Assembly: GCF_000210295.1 (NCBI RefSeq)
Contig: NC_026743.1
Span: 2,108,001-2,172,000 of the forward strand
Length of the DNA: 64,000 bases
Source: Trypanosoma brucei gambiense DAL972
Lineage: Eukaryota > Euglenozoa > Kinetoplastea > Trypanosomatida > Trypanosomatidae
Reading direction: 5' to 3'
The translations under genes and the position numbers were made by a program. Shown in pieces: positions 55,601 to 64,000 of this stretch (the stretch's first letter is position 1; the number at the start of each line of letters is the position of its first letter). The notes under the pieces are model-generated. The model worked only from the letters and a program-made list of their open reading frames with translations, was not told the DNA's origin and ran no database searches.

Positions 55601-57248
55601 AGGTGGGGATGCGTTAAATATTCTCCTCCTAAGGCAATTTCCTCCACCTCTGACCCTAAAACTGTGTAGTGAGATGCCAGGGAGCAACGTTGTCAAGGAG
55701 GCATTAGCAGGCGTGGATCACTTACATTGGGTGAAACAGCTTTTTATGATGAATGCGGCACCTCCACCCTGGGCTGTGGACTCCCCATGGTACCGCGAGG
55801 GGACGTGGGATCACGTTGTATTTTTATCAGAAGTGATTCAGCCTACTATTAAGTTCTTTAAGCTTGTCACACAGGGCACACTGCCAACGCTCGTTTGGGT
55901 TTCCGCCGCCTCCTCCAAGCAGTTAGCCGGTCTCAGCGTATTACTCGTTGTGGGGCTGGCGGTGCTTGAGCGGGAGTTGACTCCTCTCCGTTGTGAGCGA
56001 CTTGCATTCCTCACAGACGGCATGCTTCCGGACTCCAACCTGTTTGAGGGAAATGAAACCGAGTTCAGTGATTACTCGCGCCATCCTCTGGGAAGTCGGT
56101 CTACTCGGGACTACTTCAACAGTTGCCGTGAATTTTTGCACCTGAATATCCAAATGGTGAGGCAACTACTAGGAGGTGATGACTATATCCACGGCAAAAA
56201 AGTAGCTGATTCGGTGGTTGAATTTCTTTCGGTTGATGACGGAGCAATTTTCCCACTGGTACCAGTAGAGCTCCGTCGATTGCTTTATTTCTTTACGGTG
56301 CACATTTGCGGTAACCTTAGGGGGTTACTGCAGCGTTTAAGGGAGGCCTGTTGTTTCATGGACACAGTTGCGTTCTTTGCCTTTAAAACGGCAGGATCCC
56401 TGTGCTTACCCTCTCTCCAACTCCCTGCAATATCGTGGGTCACGATGTTTGAGGATCGATCGACGGTGTTGTGTTTTCTGAAGGGGACATGCGCCGATAA
56501 CCAGGAAGGGAAGTCTTTGCCAACTATGGTAGAGAGGATGAAGGCGCGAAGTGAGCTCGTGAGGATGATAACATTTGCGGACGTGCTCGACACTCGATCT
56601 GCTCTCAGTAACAGTTTCGTTGAGGACCTTTCTGAGGCGCTCGGACTAAACCACGTGGCAGCCGACTTCCACCTCTTAGTGCTGCTTGATGTTTGCTCAA
56701 GGCTTCTCCTTCCAAGCGAAGAAGTGTGTCGATTTCTGAATAACGTGGCCAGTCGTCACTTGGCTGCACTAATTGCGGTTTTCAATTGTAAGCTGCTCAT
56801 TAAATGTTGCTTTGGGTATTATGCGGACGCGAAGAAAACTATTCCAAGTTGTAATCGTCAGGAGAAGCAGCGACTCGCTCTAAAGGTTCAAGGTCTTGAC
56901 GATGCAATGTCCGAGGACTTTCGCTGCTGGGTACACTCGAACGAACTTGAGGGGGACGAAGCTATCGGTTCTTCAGAAACGGTTGACTCCAATAGCAATT
57001 CGCAGCTTGAGTACAGGCTGTTTTGGGGTTCAGCGTGGTGTGAAGTGCATTACGCTGGTGTTGTGAAGTGCAAAGTGATGTCGCGCCTGGACCAATCACA
57101 GGATTCAGAGAAGTTGCGAGATTTTCATCGACTTCTCTTTGTACTGGCCCGAACTGCTGCTGAAGGAGCATCGACGCTACCATTGGGCTTGCGTCGTATT
57201 GCATGTGAACTTCCCTCTGTTGCGGCAAGGGTCACGGCGTTGATATGA
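52626..57248 (+). CDS. RAB3GAP2-like regulatory subunit
   Basis: Protein of 1540 residues (human RAB3GAP2 about 1390). With RAB3GAP1 it activates Rab3 GTP hydrolysis and serves as exchange factor for Rab18, controlling ER and secretory membrane traffic. The N-terminal part (about 150-560) carries the RAB3GAP2_N-type beta-propeller: a V-H-L-F-I-G-T-S-R-G-T-V repeat-like strand, an A-V-A-S-M-L-G-G helix near 396 with a Trp-rich follow-up (in human A-V-A-S-K-L-T then W-L-G-W), and near 450-490 V-A-C-Y-S-D-S-A-G-R-I-Y-V-Y-D followed by V-K-G-C-R, which matches the human D-D-F-G-R-V-I-L-L-D and W-K-G-Y-R strands as recalled. The rest is helical. The match is in order over 200 residues, so I consider it likely. 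The catalytic RAB3GAP1 partner is not here. Start set by the splice acceptor. Confidence 0.85.
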   Translation: MASLCFTDVGTLCRDVEPMRSFPASPTCIEVLSGVHLIASVNARANQCIVELLVGDKVADTFSRAGSEEPGNSGSRLSTPTGAGKTPNFTVPTVDTAVKEWLDALRASFRTAKVLDVLKEDEGVVTTIEFVRDVTRASSGGEAEQEGVNRSVKRPYVHLFIGTSRGTVVICNALRGTIMAIAMFQDCNRFVRQGSRRSSLAQGASVTSAQCTESVVRFAAHMSTLDTFLNPNVPQNTSAVHSGHLNTVYIVMSSGRVVALGRGAIDVFLETAEGHLDGARPHLVLEWVENSTFSSFPVAGPAARFASHVRCILSMSEVDPNTGVRLRAPRSTAATTDRSIKDAAFYLSCKCDTTDVLTDGPENREYLLLCGRAPALASYACKKTEKGFSARQAIGAVASMLGGVKRLLWAGGSEGEGDESSFTAKGLSVSSQSARNVFPEGDMTFDVVQVDPTLQWVACYSDSAGRIYVYDLMGDAVCQVVKGCRSVEFQWHVATIGGKRMLLLVIHRILRHSVEMYSLRLGRRVAARYVPSGSILLRSGSSVLIPRVLMLVPDGVVTAIEVKLDRAHGALPSSSSCISGVTMGRGRSDTVVTGIDVHGGVTCVRGGFPTPYDVLVAALSLPLPNPVTEGDSFDVYCLRISKLEDVIKRQFSPGVFDDCCLPVGAGTEEADIPPDVSAAQCLNYVQLRLVCVASYRRALFNGANTKTAQTSLKEFAMRSAAGPVFTAQGELHPILKGMVGDVTAVLLAKKDETCFSHVAGILPSLEKLLMRRSTASVPEGDPTGPVVPMPLGDFLKLFYCGGHKLAFLRESVGYANGCVDSFDEWAEIGSVFFGGGVGCFPQQVDVFNSLGFRTVDVVMMALCWLCRSFARTLSPSCLGTVAELLFFLRNSGEEAFLTGVEAIPCLIGRKHLERRRSEAHVSLLTLLVLLRQREKPFGSAYHARYELSLKRLLGLHLMIIRHETPLEDGDGWESQTTEAPLYLSLCDLLPQEGGDALNILLLRQFPPPLTLKLCSEMPGSNVVKEALAGVDHLHWVKQLFMMNAAPPPWAVDSPWYREGTWDHVVFLSEVIQPTIKFFKLVTQGTLPTLVWVSAASSKQLAGLSVLLVVGLAVLERELTPLRCERLAFLTDGMLPDSNLFEGNETEFSDYSRHPLGSRSTRDYFNSCREFLHLNIQMVRQLLGGDDYIHGKKVADSVVEFLSVDDGAIFPLVPVELRRLLYFFTVHICGNLRGLLQRLREACCFMDTVAFFAFKTAGSLCLPSLQLPAISWVTMFEDRSTVLCFLKGTCADNQEGKSLPTMVERMKARSELVRMITFADVLDTRSALSNSFVEDLSEALGLNHVAADFHLLVLLDVCSRLLLPSEEVCRFLNNVASRHLAALIAVFNCKLLIKCCFGYYADAKKTIPSCNRQEKQRLALKVQGLDDAMSEDFRCWVHSNELEGDEAIGSSETVDSNSNSQLEYRLFWGSAWCEVHYAGVVKCKVMSRLDQSQDSEKLRDFHRLLFVLARTAAEGASTLPLGLRRIACELPSVAARVTALI

Positions 57249-57537
57249 TTAGGTGGTCATACAAGTTGATGTGTGGTGTCCTGTTGTAAATTTGGTACGT
57301 TCCTCGGTGGATCACACGTCTATGTGTTCTACTGATACATGAGAAGTTGATATCGTTTCCGATCCAGTGTTGAAACGTTTATTTTTATTTTCTTTTACTT
57401 TTAGTTTTTTTCGTCGCACGTGGTATGCCATGTGCTCTAGTGATCAGTACGAAGGTTGTACGGGCTTCTCTTTACTGTTTGTGATTTGCATGTTTTTACC
57501 CCATATTACCATTGTGTGACGCCTGTTTTCCATATTT

Positions 57538-59595
57538 ATGTTTCCACCTTGTCTGAAGCAAAGTAATCAGAAAAGAGGGTGTGTGTGGGGTGATATGACT
57601 GTAGTCGAGTCTCCTTTCACCATGCATGACCGCGAGCGGCTGGTCGGGATTCGTTTCTCTTTGCTTAACGCACACTTGGTGGGTCGCGAAGGGATCGGAG
57701 CGTTCAAGCGCCTAGTGGTGTCCATGAAGACACTCTACTCAGACTTTGTGGTGAGGGAGTTGTCACTTCTGTACAACGATGGTAAACCCCTCGTATTGGA
57801 GTCTTTGCAGCACACCGAGGCAGATGCCAAACCACACGATACGGTAGGAGCGAAGAGGCAACGGGATGCGGAGTCAGGCGGCCGTGATGGCGTGGCTGAT
57901 ATCGGGGAAGTGGCACTAGAAGGCATTCGCGCGAAACTTGAGGGAGTTGTTCCTGCCGAAGAACTGGACTCCGTGACGAAGTCGCTATGCGCCGGGGAGC
58001 CCTCAGTTACACTCCGATGTTCCCTCACGAAACCCCAACGTACCCGGATTCACGAGGTGGTGAGAGAGCTTCTTGGCGGCCGGTACATTAGTCGAGCGGA
58101 GAGCGGAACCCTTGTGATCGAGAGGGCAACGGATGCAACGAGGCGAGCGGATGAACGGCGTCTGAATCCAGTGCGAAGTCAGAAGTTTCTACATTTCACT
58201 CTCTACAAGGAGAATATCGATAGCAACCATGCACTTCGGGAAGTGGCTTCGTACCTCCATGTGCCTACCCGGAGTCTTCTTTTCAGTGGAACAAAGGACA
58301 AACGTGCTGTGACTCTGCAACGTGTCGCAGTGCGTGGAGTGTCACCAGAAAAACTGATAGGAATCAACAGTCGATCTTTTGGACAGGACCGCAAGGTGAA
58401 GGTGTGCAGTTTTAGAACGATGGACCACGGGTTGCGCCTTGGTGACGCTGTGGGCAACCATTTCCTTATTGCCCTTCGACTTTTACCTGAAAGTCGGGAC
58501 ATCGATTCCGACACACTGAACACTGTTGAAAGCACCATCAACCGCGAAGGTGTGGTGAACTACTTTGGTACCCAACGATTTGGGACAACTGACGTGCTTA
58601 CAGGTGATGTTGGTATTCAGCTTCTTTCAGGTCACTTCGAGAATGCTCTACGACTGGTATTTCGCTCAAAATCAATGGTCGAGCCGAGTATGCTTGCCGC
58701 AGTTGATGCCCTTGAAAAAGGGTCCTTTGAGGAAGCTGTGAAACTTGTACCGCACTATTGTCACCAGGAACGCGATATGCTGAACCACTTGGTAGACTCC
58801 CCTAACGATTTCCTCGGTTCCTTTTCCAAAATTCCTCGAACAATGAGCATGATGTACTTCCACGCAGTACAGAGCCTAATATGGAATATTATGGCTTCCA
58901 AGAGGTTGGAAGTGGGTGTGGTGCCTCAGGTTGGCGACTTGGTACTCAAATCCCGTTACACAGCCCGGTTGAGGTGTAATCAGCAGTCCGATTGTCTTGA
59001 GGGGCTTGATTTAAGCGCAAACGAAATGGACGACACAACAGAGGAAAAGGAGAGGGGCCTTCCTGAAGTGGTTCATCTCACCACTGAAGACGTGGCAACA
59101 GGCCTCTTTCAGATAGCGGATATTCTTCTTCCAGTACCAGGCCCTGATGAGCAACTGCAGTACCCCACTGTTAGCGCATGTGATCGCAGTGCCTATATTG
59201 AAACCCTTGCTTTGAAGGGGGCTGAAAGCCTTGTGAGGGCTAGCAACCCCCTTGTGAAGTTGTTTCATTACCACGGAGCCTATCGACATCTTGTTGTGAA
59301 ACCTAGGGGGTTCAGGATGCGTCTTTGTAATACAAAAAGCTTACGGGAGCCGATTATTCCCACGGACCTCGAGCTTCTAACGGGCAGCAAGGGATGTGTA
59401 GAAGAGGCCACTGGTGCGTCTGTCAGCAATGGAGATGGCACCAACTTGCCGTGTAAGGCGATTGTGGTGGAATTTTCCCTTCCTCCAGGAGCGTACGCCA
59501 CGTGTGTGCTGCGTGAATTCTGTGACTGTCGTACGGAAGGGTACCATCGCGCATCGTCGAAAGCCGCTGGAAATAGTGAGCCATCCGCTGGATGA
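57538..59595 (+). CDS. PUS7: tRNA/mRNA pseudouridine synthase PUS7 (TruD family)
   Basis: Protein of 685 residues (or 666 from the second ATG at 57595). TruD/Pus7 enzymes isomerise uridine to pseudouridine, in yeast at tRNA position 13, pre-tRNA-Tyr 35 and U2 snRNA. The family signature with the catalytic aspartate is at G251-T-K-D254-K-R-A (D254 counted from 57538). Further marks: H-F-T-L-Y-K-E-N at about 221-228, G-N-H-F-L-I-A-L-R, and N-Y-F-G-T-Q-R-F-G at about 340-350, all typical of TruD. The TRUD-domain insert follows (about 355-560), including a lineage-specific acidic loop near 490-505. Yeast Pus7 is 676 residues, so the length is standard. Splicing may use an AG after 57553, in which case 57595 is the true start. 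Confidence 0.95.
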   Translation: MFPPCLKQSNQKRGCVWGDMTVVESPFTMHDRERLVGIRFSLLNAHLVGREGIGAFKRLVVSMKTLYSDFVVRELSLLYNDGKPLVLESLQHTEADAKPHDTVGAKRQRDAESGGRDGVADIGEVALEGIRAKLEGVVPAEELDSVTKSLCAGEPSVTLRCSLTKPQRTRIHEVVRELLGGRYISRAESGTLVIERATDATRRADERRLNPVRSQKFLHFTLYKENIDSNHALREVASYLHVPTRSLLFSGTKDKRAVTLQRVAVRGVSPEKLIGINSRSFGQDRKVKVCSFRTMDHGLRLGDAVGNHFLIALRLLPESRDIDSDTLNTVESTINREGVVNYFGTQRFGTTDVLTGDVGIQLLSGHFENALRLVFRSKSMVEPSMLAAVDALEKGSFEEAVKLVPHYCHQERDMLNHLVDSPNDFLGSFSKIPRTMSMMYFHAVQSLIWNIMASKRLEVGVVPQVGDLVLKSRYTARLRCNQQSDCLEGLDLSANEMDDTTEEKERGLPEVVHLTTEDVATGLFQIADILLPVPGPDEQLQYPTVSACDRSAYIETLALKGAESLVRASNPLVKLFHYHGAYRHLVVKPRGFRMRLCNTKSLREPIIPTDLELLTGSKGCVEEATGASVSNGDGTNLPCKAIVVEFSLPPGAYATCVLREFCDCRTEGYHRASSKAAGNSEPSAG

Positions 59596-60009
59596 TGACG
59601 CTGATGCGCATCGTATCCCTTTAAGGTAAAACCTCTGGCTGCACCGCGGTTCATTAGGAATAAGGTAGCCACCAGTTGTTTCGGGTATATACATATGTTA
59701 AAAATTTAAAAAAAGTTAAGCGCTGTGCGAGGTGCTGTAAGCACCCTTCGTCGGTTTCTTTACATCGTCTCCTGCAGGAGTGGAAGCTCCTAAACTTTAT
59801 GGAGTCAAGAGATCTCTCATCACACTATTTCTTTCTTCTAAAGCAGCGTCTACGCTAACTATTGCGCAATCGCTTCGTTTCCCTATATCGTGCAGCTGTT
59901 TCTCCCATCCCGGAAAACCACAGAATCGCCGACAGTGCTCGTTATGTTTTTATTCTGCTTTACTTTATGTAGGTACATCGTTTGCTTGCCATAGTTAACT
60001 GTGCGTGCC
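59596..60009. other. intergenic spacer
   Basis: No gene seen. Pyrimidine tracts at about 59829-59840 and 59873-59913. The gene at 60010 has an in-frame GTG at 60001, which is ignored. Confidence 0.6.
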
Positions 60010-61425
60010 ATGTCCTCCACGACACTAGTGGAGACCCTTCAAGAAGAAATTGGCGCGCTTCAAGCAGAGGTAGCGCGCTTACGTATTATGGTTCACCGCG
60101 TTACCCGCGGCACCGATGCCGTAATTTGCCCTGCGACTAAAGGTGATATTCCCCATAGAATTCCCCATGAAAACGGGAGCGCTAGTGAAAAGAGCATGGG
60201 ACATGCGGACGTCGTTTCTCAGGACCTGGTGCTACTTTTGAAGCGCTTGCTGCAGTCCCCTGGAATCTGTCTTGGACAGTCAAGTAACACAGCGCCGGTA
60301 TGCACTGATGCGACGGCTGAGCCAGATGGATCCACCAAAAAGAAACCAAAGCGGAAGAGAAGAGAGAAAGGTGAAAGGAAGCAAGAAGAAGCAGAGAATA
60401 AGTCGCGACCAAGAGAAGTCACTGAGCGCTCCAGTGGGCTGTCACCAACAAAGAAGCAACCAGTCGAGTGTGCGATTCCATCGGATCCCAAAAAAACTCC
60501 AGTACGTGAGCAGGCTGGTGAAAAGGAAGAGAGGGCGGTGCTTCCCGCAACAAGGAACGTAAGCACCCCGCGACGCGCATCTGCGTCAGAGGAGCCACGT
60601 CTAGCGCCTGCAGCAACCACAAGATCCAAGCAAAGCAACGAAGATAACGTTGTTCAGCAGCAAACCGTGAGAAAGCGTTCGGTCCCGCCTCCTTCTCCGG
60701 GGTCTCTGGTGAGCATCCCACGTGATGGTTTTCTGTCTTATGAACACCATGATGAGGAACCTACGCATCAGCCACCACTCGTGGGGGTCACCCAAAGGGT
60801 AGGTCGGAGGGCGCTTTCTTCTAGCAGTTCAAGTGACGACTTACCTGTCGGTACGGGTTGGGTACCCACCGCGTCCGTGTTGGATGAAGAGACCCCGCAA
60901 ATGGAAGAAGTGAGCCGGGCTACCCGCAGTATTTCGTCGGTGGGTCGGCTGGCTGAGCGGAGCCGTCCTTCCCCCGTGAGGGACACAAATTTGACTGATA
61001 TTGATGATACCCATTTATCCATAAAGTCTCACAGAGGGATTGTAGAGTGTGTCCGTGAGTCGAATGATGGTCTGGACGGTGCTCGAGGAAGAATGCAATT
61101 TGTTTCGGTTGATTTTTCACGGTCACAACAAGTAAAGAGGCGGAAGTTGCTGTCTCGACTTCGCGATTCAAGTTTCGATTCGGAGGAGACATGTGAAGAG
61201 GATCTGATGGCAGAACATCCCTCACCCACTCAGCGCTCCACTACGCTAAATGCACAGCAGACAATCAAGCCACCTCAAATACCCAACGAAGTTGAGCGTG
61301 CTGGGAGTACTTCCACCCGCAGTGAAGTCGCTATGAGCCATCGATCTTATACTCATGCTCAAAGTGCAGGATATGTGCTTGATATGCTTAGCGATTGCGA
61401 GTTTACCGAGGACGTTGCTGCGTGA
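60010..61425 (+). CDS. basic disordered protein with N-terminal leucine-zipper-like helix
   Basis: Protein of 471 residues, not recognised. Residues 1-35 form one helix with Leu/Ile/Val heptads (L-V-E-T-L-Q-E-E-I-G-A-L-Q-A-E-V-A-R-L), a dimer-forming coiled coil by appearance. After a short linker comes a nuclear-localisation-like Lys/Arg block at about 105-125 (K-K-K-P-K-R-K-R-R). The rest is Ser/Pro/Glu/Arg-rich and disordered, with many Ser-Ser-Ser-Asp and Arg-x-x-Ser sites that could be phosphorylated, and a short hydrophobic C terminus. A nuclear or cytoskeletal scaffold role would fit but is not shown. Coding is supported by the long frame and the regular start. Confidence 0.85.
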   Translation: MSSTTLVETLQEEIGALQAEVARLRIMVHRVTRGTDAVICPATKGDIPHRIPHENGSASEKSMGHADVVSQDLVLLLKRLLQSPGICLGQSSNTAPVCTDATAEPDGSTKKKPKRKRREKGERKQEEAENKSRPREVTERSSGLSPTKKQPVECAIPSDPKKTPVREQAGEKEERAVLPATRNVSTPRRASASEEPRLAPAATTRSKQSNEDNVVQQQTVRKRSVPPPSPGSLVSIPRDGFLSYEHHDEEPTHQPPLVGVTQRVGRRALSSSSSSDDLPVGTGWVPTASVLDEETPQMEEVSRATRSISSVGRLAERSRPSPVRDTNLTDIDDTHLSIKSHRGIVECVRESNDGLDGARGRMQFVSVDFSRSQQVKRRKLLSRLRDSSFDSEETCEEDLMAEHPSPTQRSTTLNAQQTIKPPQIPNEVERAGSTSTRSEVAMSHRSYTHAQSAGYVLDMLSDCEFTEDVAA

Positions 61426-61762
61426 TGTGGTGACTAAAGGGAGAGTTTTCATAGACCATTGAACAATTGGGGGTGTTAATGCCTGGGTTCTCGAATAACA
61501 GTGCATTGTTTTCAAAACCACTACAAGTTTACCATGGGCTTGTAGATTAGTGAACTGCAAGCGTGTGGTAGCGGGATGGAGATGTGTGTCATCGTCACTG
61601 GTTGCTGTGAATGCAATTTCGCGTCCAACTACGCTCTTCTTTCTTTTTCTGTGTTGTTTTGCTGCGCCAACTATCCCTGTATGAGTGCGGTTGTGCTTGT
61701 AGACAGACTTGTTTAGGGATTACGCTCTTGTTACCGTGTTGTTACGGAGCTTCCCAGGAAAT
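61426..61762. other. intergenic spacer
   Basis: No gene seen. A CTCTTCTTTCTTTTTC tract at 61634-61649 and CTTGTAGACAG (AG at 61701-61702 or 61705) form the splice region for the gene at 61763. Confidence 0.6.
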
Positions 61763-63553
61763 ATGACCGCGAGGTTCACTGCCCTCTGTGAAGAACTAAG
61801 TCGTTTACAGGTGCGTGCGTTACGTCGTGATGGGAATCCATTAGATATCGCCATGGAGGCTATTCGAGCGATTCGGATCAACCGCGATAGTATCGAGCCT
61901 TTGCGGCAAAATATCCCGCATGTGCCACTCTTCTTAAGGAGCTGCGCAACTCTTCTCACTCGTTCGGTGACCTCTGAAGCGGAAGATGCTATCGAATCCA
62001 CAGGAAGGCTCGCGGAGGTGTACGTTGGTGGCAATCACGGCGATGTTAATGACTCGGCGGCGGTACTTCAGTCTTTGGTGCAGTTGTCTCGCGTTCGGTG
62101 CGAAAGAGCAGCATGTGTTGGCGATGCTGCCAAGGTGTTATCCTCCTCGTTGAAACCGTTAGTGCCTGCGGCTCTGCATAATACCTTGCAGAAGTGGCAG
62201 CAACATAAGGTACGCCCACACACGTCAAGCCTCCTGTCACTTTTGCGGGGAACAGACGCAGTGTATGGCGGGAGCTTTCAGTTTACACCAGTTGGGGCAG
62301 ATATGATGGGCTTGCTTCCTATCAAAAGTAAGGTGCAAATGGAAGCAAAAATGCAAAAGTGCGAGCACTCACGCGATATTCTTCGAGCTCTGTGTGAAAT
62401 GCAATTCTCAAAACTTGACGCAGGTATATGTTTGACCAGCCAAGCTGAATGTGGGTTTTACCAGTCCGAGCTGTGCAATATTTGTTGTGAAGTTCTCTTC
62501 TCCACTCACGCACTGATGACCAGTCAGCAGTTAGCACAGGTTGTCCACAGCCTCGGTGTTCTTCAGCATCGACATATCCACCAAAAGTTCTTTTCGAGTC
62601 TGATCGACTTCAAGAATTGTAACGCAGAAGCAGTACGACAGCACATAATGGGACTCGCCATGCTTCGTCAGCCACCACCCAATGACCGTCGTTTGATGGA
62701 TGGGATATTTCTGCATGTCTTCCGCCCAACTGATCCTCTTGATTACGATTCCTCACCAGAGGCTGCCCTTTCACCGGGATGGTTCGTAGATGTGGGTCAC
62801 GCACTTACCTGTCTAGGAATCACACATCACAAATATCGTTTGACAATGGCCCGAACGGTTCGGAGAAGTATCGCTTCCATGTCCACGCAGGAGCGCTGCA
62901 AGTTGTTGTATGGCCTTGGTGGCGTCTCACTAGATTCTGTGCCGGCGGAACTTCAGGGGTCATGGAAGGGGAAAGTGATTCGGACAATTGAGGTATTGGA
63001 GCAAAGACTTCGCAGCAATGTTGATCCGGTGGATGGGCCGTCCGTTATGCACGCACTGTTGTTTGCTGGTATACGCGAACACCCAATGATTCCTCAGCAG
63101 CCTGACTTGGCGTCGAACGAGAATCCGGTGGAAACTCTGCTCCGAACTTGGGCCACTTGCCCGAGGGAGCGTGTGTTATACTTGACGGAACAAATACGTC
63201 CCAGTCATCTGGGGAGCGATCCCGCGACGACATTGTCACACGTCTGTGGTATCATAGCTAACAATTGTGGTGGTGTGGGTACTGATTCGTACCGTTTTGG
63301 GCCACTATGTGATGTTATACGCACTCATGGGGGTTCCATGACTGTTGATGAAGCAATGAGCACGATTGAGGCTATCGAACGGATGAAGGCGGGGGACCGA
63401 TTTAGTGGTGCTTTGGTCAGCCTTCTGGGAAGTTTGTGGAATCAACGAGAGAGTATGACACCAGAACAACGAATGCGCTGTTGCCGCTTGTTGGAGAACG
63501 TGGGACACTTGGAAATAGCGGTTAACCTTCTTGACTACATTGTCTCTCAATAG
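61763..63553 (+). CDS. helical protein, probably organellar, unknown function
   Basis: Protein of 596 residues from the first ATG. The frame extends upstream to 61709 but only from TTG, inside the likely splice-acceptor region. The sequence is helix-rich with many Leu, Arg and His and no membrane span or known motif. Features include repeated helices with C-x-x-L / L-x-x-L-G-V patterns (for example near 255-275 and 370-400), like the helical-repeat proteins of trypanosome mitochondria. The N terminus (M-T-A-R-F-T-A-L) is only weakly presequence-like. I cannot name a family. It may belong with the larger helical protein at 43073. Confidence 0.85.
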   Translation: MTARFTALCEELSRLQVRALRRDGNPLDIAMEAIRAIRINRDSIEPLRQNIPHVPLFLRSCATLLTRSVTSEAEDAIESTGRLAEVYVGGNHGDVNDSAAVLQSLVQLSRVRCERAACVGDAAKVLSSSLKPLVPAALHNTLQKWQQHKVRPHTSSLLSLLRGTDAVYGGSFQFTPVGADMMGLLPIKSKVQMEAKMQKCEHSRDILRALCEMQFSKLDAGICLTSQAECGFYQSELCNICCEVLFSTHALMTSQQLAQVVHSLGVLQHRHIHQKFFSSLIDFKNCNAEAVRQHIMGLAMLRQPPPNDRRLMDGIFLHVFRPTDPLDYDSSPEAALSPGWFVDVGHALTCLGITHHKYRLTMARTVRRSIASMSTQERCKLLYGLGGVSLDSVPAELQGSWKGKVIRTIEVLEQRLRSNVDPVDGPSVMHALLFAGIREHPMIPQQPDLASNENPVETLLRTWATCPRERVLYLTEQIRPSHLGSDPATTLSHVCGIIANNCGGVGTDSYRFGPLCDVIRTHGGSMTVDEAMSTIEAIERMKAGDRFSGALVSLLGSLWNQRESMTPEQRMRCCRLLENVGHLEIAVNLLDYIVSQ

Positions 63554-63883
63554 GGGAGTTGAATGCGGTAGGGATAGGGTGGGAGCCGGCGGGATTAATA
63601 CAGTGCTTCAAATATCGACGGGGAACATAAAGAGAACCCTTTTTTTTGTTCAAGACATCTTCCCTCCTTTTACCTTCGCGTTAACGACTGATATGCCACT
63701 CTTATCATTATTTCAGGGTGAATTCTGTGAGTCAAAGTTTCTTTACTCTTAAACGTTTTTTCCGCATTTTATTTTCATAATAACAACCTCTTTATTGTTG
63801 CTGTGGTAATAGTTTAAAGTTTTTTCCAGCAACAACATTCGAAAACAAGCAAGCAGAGAGAAAAAAAAAAAGAAGAGTGAACC
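63554..63883. other. intergenic spacer
   Basis: No gene seen. Pyrimidine-rich patches at 63658-63680 and 63745-63775 and an A-run just before the ATG at 63884. Confidence 0.6.
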
Positions 63884-64000
63884 ATGAGTTTCGCCCCTAC
63901 GCGGTCACTACCCAACGAGGTAAACGAGCCTTTGCCAACGCTGCAATCCGAGGAATCGGGGGAGGCGACATATGTTCATCCTGATGCCCGTGCTCTTTTT
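63884..64000 (+). CDS. 5' part of a gene cut by the window end
   Basis: ATG followed by 38 more open codons up to the last base of the window, no stop. It starts Met-Ser-Phe-Ala-Pro-Thr-Arg. The piece is polar with several Glu and Pro, probably a disordered N terminus. Codon use is balanced, and the A-rich 5' flank with a purine-rich leader resembles the other genes here. Too short to assign. Confidence 0.7.
   Translation, partial: MSFAPTRSLPNEVNEPLPTLQSEESGEATYVHPDARALF

Noticed and set aside
1..64000. Search by eye for retroposons (ingi/RIME/SLACS), VSG or ESAG genes, and telomere or 70-bp repeats
   Set aside because: None were recognised. Genes are housekeeping type and the region looks chromosome-internal.

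Overview
The window reads as a nuclear chromosome segment of an African trypanosome of the Trypanosoma brucei group. All 26 credible genes and one gene cut by the right edge lie on the + strand with no sign of a strand switch, as expected for one polycistronic directional cluster. Genes are intronless. They are separated by AT-rich, low-complexity spacers full of polypyrimidine tracts followed by AG dinucleotides, which are trans-splice acceptors. The gene order supports T. brucei chromosome 10 and the syntenic Leishmania chromosome 36. From memory, CEPT is Tb927.10.8900 and KHARON1 is Tb927.10.8940, and the gene count between the two calls here (four steps) agrees. Those identifiers were recalled, not looked up.

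Left part (1-16.6 kb): a small acidic polyQ protein with an IFTAP-like C-terminal motif; a CCCH zinc finger protein with a C-terminal cytidine-deaminase-like core; a prominin/tweety-like membrane protein; a taxilin-like coiled coil; a Maelstrom-domain protein; a kinetoplast DNA (kDNA) associated HMG-like protein; and the choline/ethanolamine phosphotransferase CEPT. CEPT sits between two unusually long gene-poor stretches (3.6 kb each).

Middle (20-34 kb): a 1664-residue helical protein of unknown function, a RagC/D-type GTPase (nutrient/TOR signalling), an unrecognised 710-residue protein, and the cytoskeletal flagellar-trafficking protein KHARON1.

KAP cluster (34.9-41.2 kb): five kDNA-packaging protein genes in the order KAP4-like, KAP6-like, KAP4-like, KAP3-like, KAP3-like. 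The two KAP4-like genes are a recent duplication flanking KAP6. The two KAP3-like genes are a separate 1153-bp duplication (about 99.7% identical). Each protein starts with a short M-[LF]-R presequence typical of mitochondrial kDNA proteins. Possible S-phase cycling octamers lie beside two KAP genes.

Right part (41.5-64 kb): a protein with a possible remote CDT1 resemblance; a 1642-residue probable mitochondrial helical protein; an LRRC61-like leucine-rich repeat protein; TRM6 (tRNA m1A58 methyltransferase subunit); a 49-residue candidate small gene; a minimal MscS-type channel; a RAB3GAP2-like protein; PUS7/TruD pseudouridine synthase; a basic disordered protein; another helical protein; and the first 39 codons of a further gene. 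Gene order in trypanosomes does not imply shared function, except that the KAP genes do form a functional cluster. No tRNA, rRNA, transposon, CRISPR or surface-antigen gene was recognised.
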